Positions 5,267 to 5,993 of a DNA stretch of 5,993 bases are shown here, in pieces (the first letter of the stretch is position 1; every line of letters starts with the position of its first letter). Origin of the DNA: Chloroflexota bacterium (GTDB lineage Bacteria > Chloroflexota > UBA11872 > VXOZ01); contig VXOZ01000096.1 in the NCBI GenBank assembly GCA_009839775.1, positions 1 to 5,993 on the forward strand. The letters are read 5' to 3'. The position numbers and the translations under genes are program-made. The notes beneath the pieces are model-generated. The model ran no database searches. It had not been told where the DNA came from and worked only from the letters and a program-made list of their open reading frames with translations.

Positions 5267-5623
5267 ATGGCAGCCGAAACGCGACAGGTGGGAATTGGAA
5301 ACACAGTGACGCTCGAACAAGTCGTTCTGGATGACATTATCAAGAGAATTGTCGAGACGGCGCAACCGGAGAGGATTATCCTCTTTGGCTCCGCAGCGCG
5401 CGGTGAGATGGGACCGCACAGTGATGTTGACTTGCTCATAATCCGGGAGGGTGGGCACTCACGTAAGTTGGTGGGTCGGATATATCGCAAGCTGCACGGG
5501 GTCAGCGCAGCGGTAGACGCCGTCATGGTCTCCCCGGCGGACGTGGAGCGGTACAGGGACAGCCACGCGCTGATCATCAAGCCGGCGCTGGCGGAAGGAA
5601 GGGTGATCTATGACGCCTCTTGA
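5267..5623 (+). CDS. MNT-type minimal nucleotidyltransferase (antitoxin-like partner of HEPN)
   Basis: This 118-residue protein is a minimal DNA polymerase beta-like nucleotidyltransferase. The segment PERIILFGSAARGE (34-47) contains the GS of the family motif, and exactly ten residues separate GS (41-42) from DVD (53-55), fitting GSx10DxD. A third acidic residue is visible in SAAVDAVMV (Asp84). All three metal-binding carboxylates are therefore present and the enzyme should be active. In MntA/HepT (type VII) modules such proteins transfer AMP to the HEPN partner. The stop overlaps the following HEPN start by 14 bases, a strong sign of co-translation. The start is uncertain: ATG 5267 has no good Shine-Dalgarno. 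TTG 5246, GTG 5288 or GTG 5306 (GGAA 5 bases upstream, giving a length more usual for the family) are alternatives. Confidence 0.88.
   Translation: MAAETRQVGIGNTVTLEQVVLDDIIKRIVETAQPERIILFGSAARGEMGPHSDVDLLIIREGGHSRKLVGRIYRKLHGVSAAVDAVMVSPADVERYRDSHALIIKPALAEGRVIYDAS
5593..5603 (+). promoter_or_regulatory. Ribosome binding site of the HEPN gene inside the MNT gene
   Basis: GGAAGGAAGGG lies within the MNT coding sequence and ends 6 bases before the ATG at 5610. It is the best purine-rich site before any gene in this window. It fixes the HEPN start and suggests that the HEPN protein may be made at least as efficiently as its partner. Confidence 0.65.
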
Positions 5624-5993
5624 GCGCTACCCACCCGACGACCCGAGAGAATGGTTAAACCGCGCCAAGAGCAATCTCGTCATGGCAAAGAACCGTGTAC
5701 CCGAAGTCTACCTGGAAGACCTATGCTTCAAGGCCCAACAGGTGGCGGAGAAGGCGATCAAGTCCGTGATGATCAAGCGGGGAGCCGAGTTTCCGTACGT
5801 ACATGACCTGGCTCGGCTACTGTCATTACTGGAGGCAGCAGGCGAAGGGGTGCCGAAGAACGTCATGCAAGCAGAAGAACTGACCCAATACGCGATGTCA
5901 ACGCGCTATCCAAGCCTTGAGCAGCCCGTGACTGAAGTTGATTACTCCGATTCCGTTAGGGTGGCTGAAGCAGTTGTCCGCTGGGCGGAAGAT
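5610..5993 (+). CDS. HEPN-domain protein, partial at window end
   Basis: The frame opens with ATG at 5610, inside the last codons of the MNT gene, and stays open for 128 codons to the window edge, so the C-terminus is missing. The visible part is a HEPN helical domain: WLNRAKSNLVMAK (15-27), the signature CFKAQQVAEKAIKSVMIKRG (39-58), VHDLARLL (64-71) and YAMSTRYPS (94-102). It closely follows the COG2250-type HEPN proteins that accompany MNT genes. Some HEPN partners are RNase toxins using an RX4-6H motif. Here the nearest Arg57 and His65 are separated by seven residues and RYP carries no nearby His in the visible part, so RNase activity is doubtful. It may instead bind a nucleotide or substrate for the MNT enzyme. 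A strong ribosome binding site precedes it. Confidence 0.87.
   Translation, partial: MTPLERYPPDDPREWLNRAKSNLVMAKNRVPEVYLEDLCFKAQQVAEKAIKSVMIKRGAEFPYVHDLARLLSLLEAAGEGVPKNVMQAEELTQYAMSTRYPSLEQPVTEVDYSDSVRVAEAVVRWAED

Noticed and set aside
5084..5580. Two overlapping minus-strand frames opposite the MNT gene
   Set aside because: The plus strand encodes a clear GSx10DxD nucleotidyltransferase; the antisense frames lack motifs.

Overview
The window reads as chromosomal DNA of a bacterium with moderately high GC. Two genes start with GTG, and spacing between co-directional genes is compact. No rRNA, tRNA, phage or transposase gene is visible, so taxonomy rests on weak clues. The REP-like repeats with a TGAG...TGTCGAA core, a SulP transporter, and an MNT/HEPN pair would fit a Chloroflexota-like or other environmental lineage. 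I hold that assignment with low confidence.

Layout. (1) Positions 1-565 hold no convincing gene but are rich in repeats and potential hairpins. The most striking part is a nested module at about 337-548: two inverted REP-like hairpins flank three 19-bp tandem repeats, and the whole is bracketed by a 10-bp inverted repeat and a 5-bp direct repeat. It ends just before the ribosome binding site of the next gene. (2) 566-2242, plus strand: a CorA-family divalent cation transporter, followed 3 bp later by a GNAT acetyltransferase resembling streptothricin acetyltransferases. (3) 2243-2399: a short convergent intergenic gap. (4) 4766-2400, minus strand: a possible 51-codon small ORF, a full-length SulP anion transporter with a C-terminal STAS domain, and a second, unrelated GNAT acetyltransferase, all co-oriented and closely spaced. 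(5) 4767-5266: about 500 bp without a recognisable gene, holding a perfect 16-bp palindrome and several inverted repeats. (6) 5267-5993, plus strand: an MNT-type minimal nucleotidyltransferase overlapping a HEPN-domain gene that runs off the window end.

How the genes may work together. CorA (Mg2+ or related cations) and SulP (probably bicarbonate or another anion, judged from residues matching the BicA Na+ site) are independent ion-transport genes, each followed by a GNAT enzyme. The MNT/HEPN pair has the architecture of two-gene toxin-antitoxin-like modules. However, the visible HEPN part lacks the strict RX4-6H RNase motif, so a non-RNase role is also plausible. No complete new system can be demonstrated; the most unusual items are the nested repeat module, the small ORF abutting SulP, and the HEPN variant.
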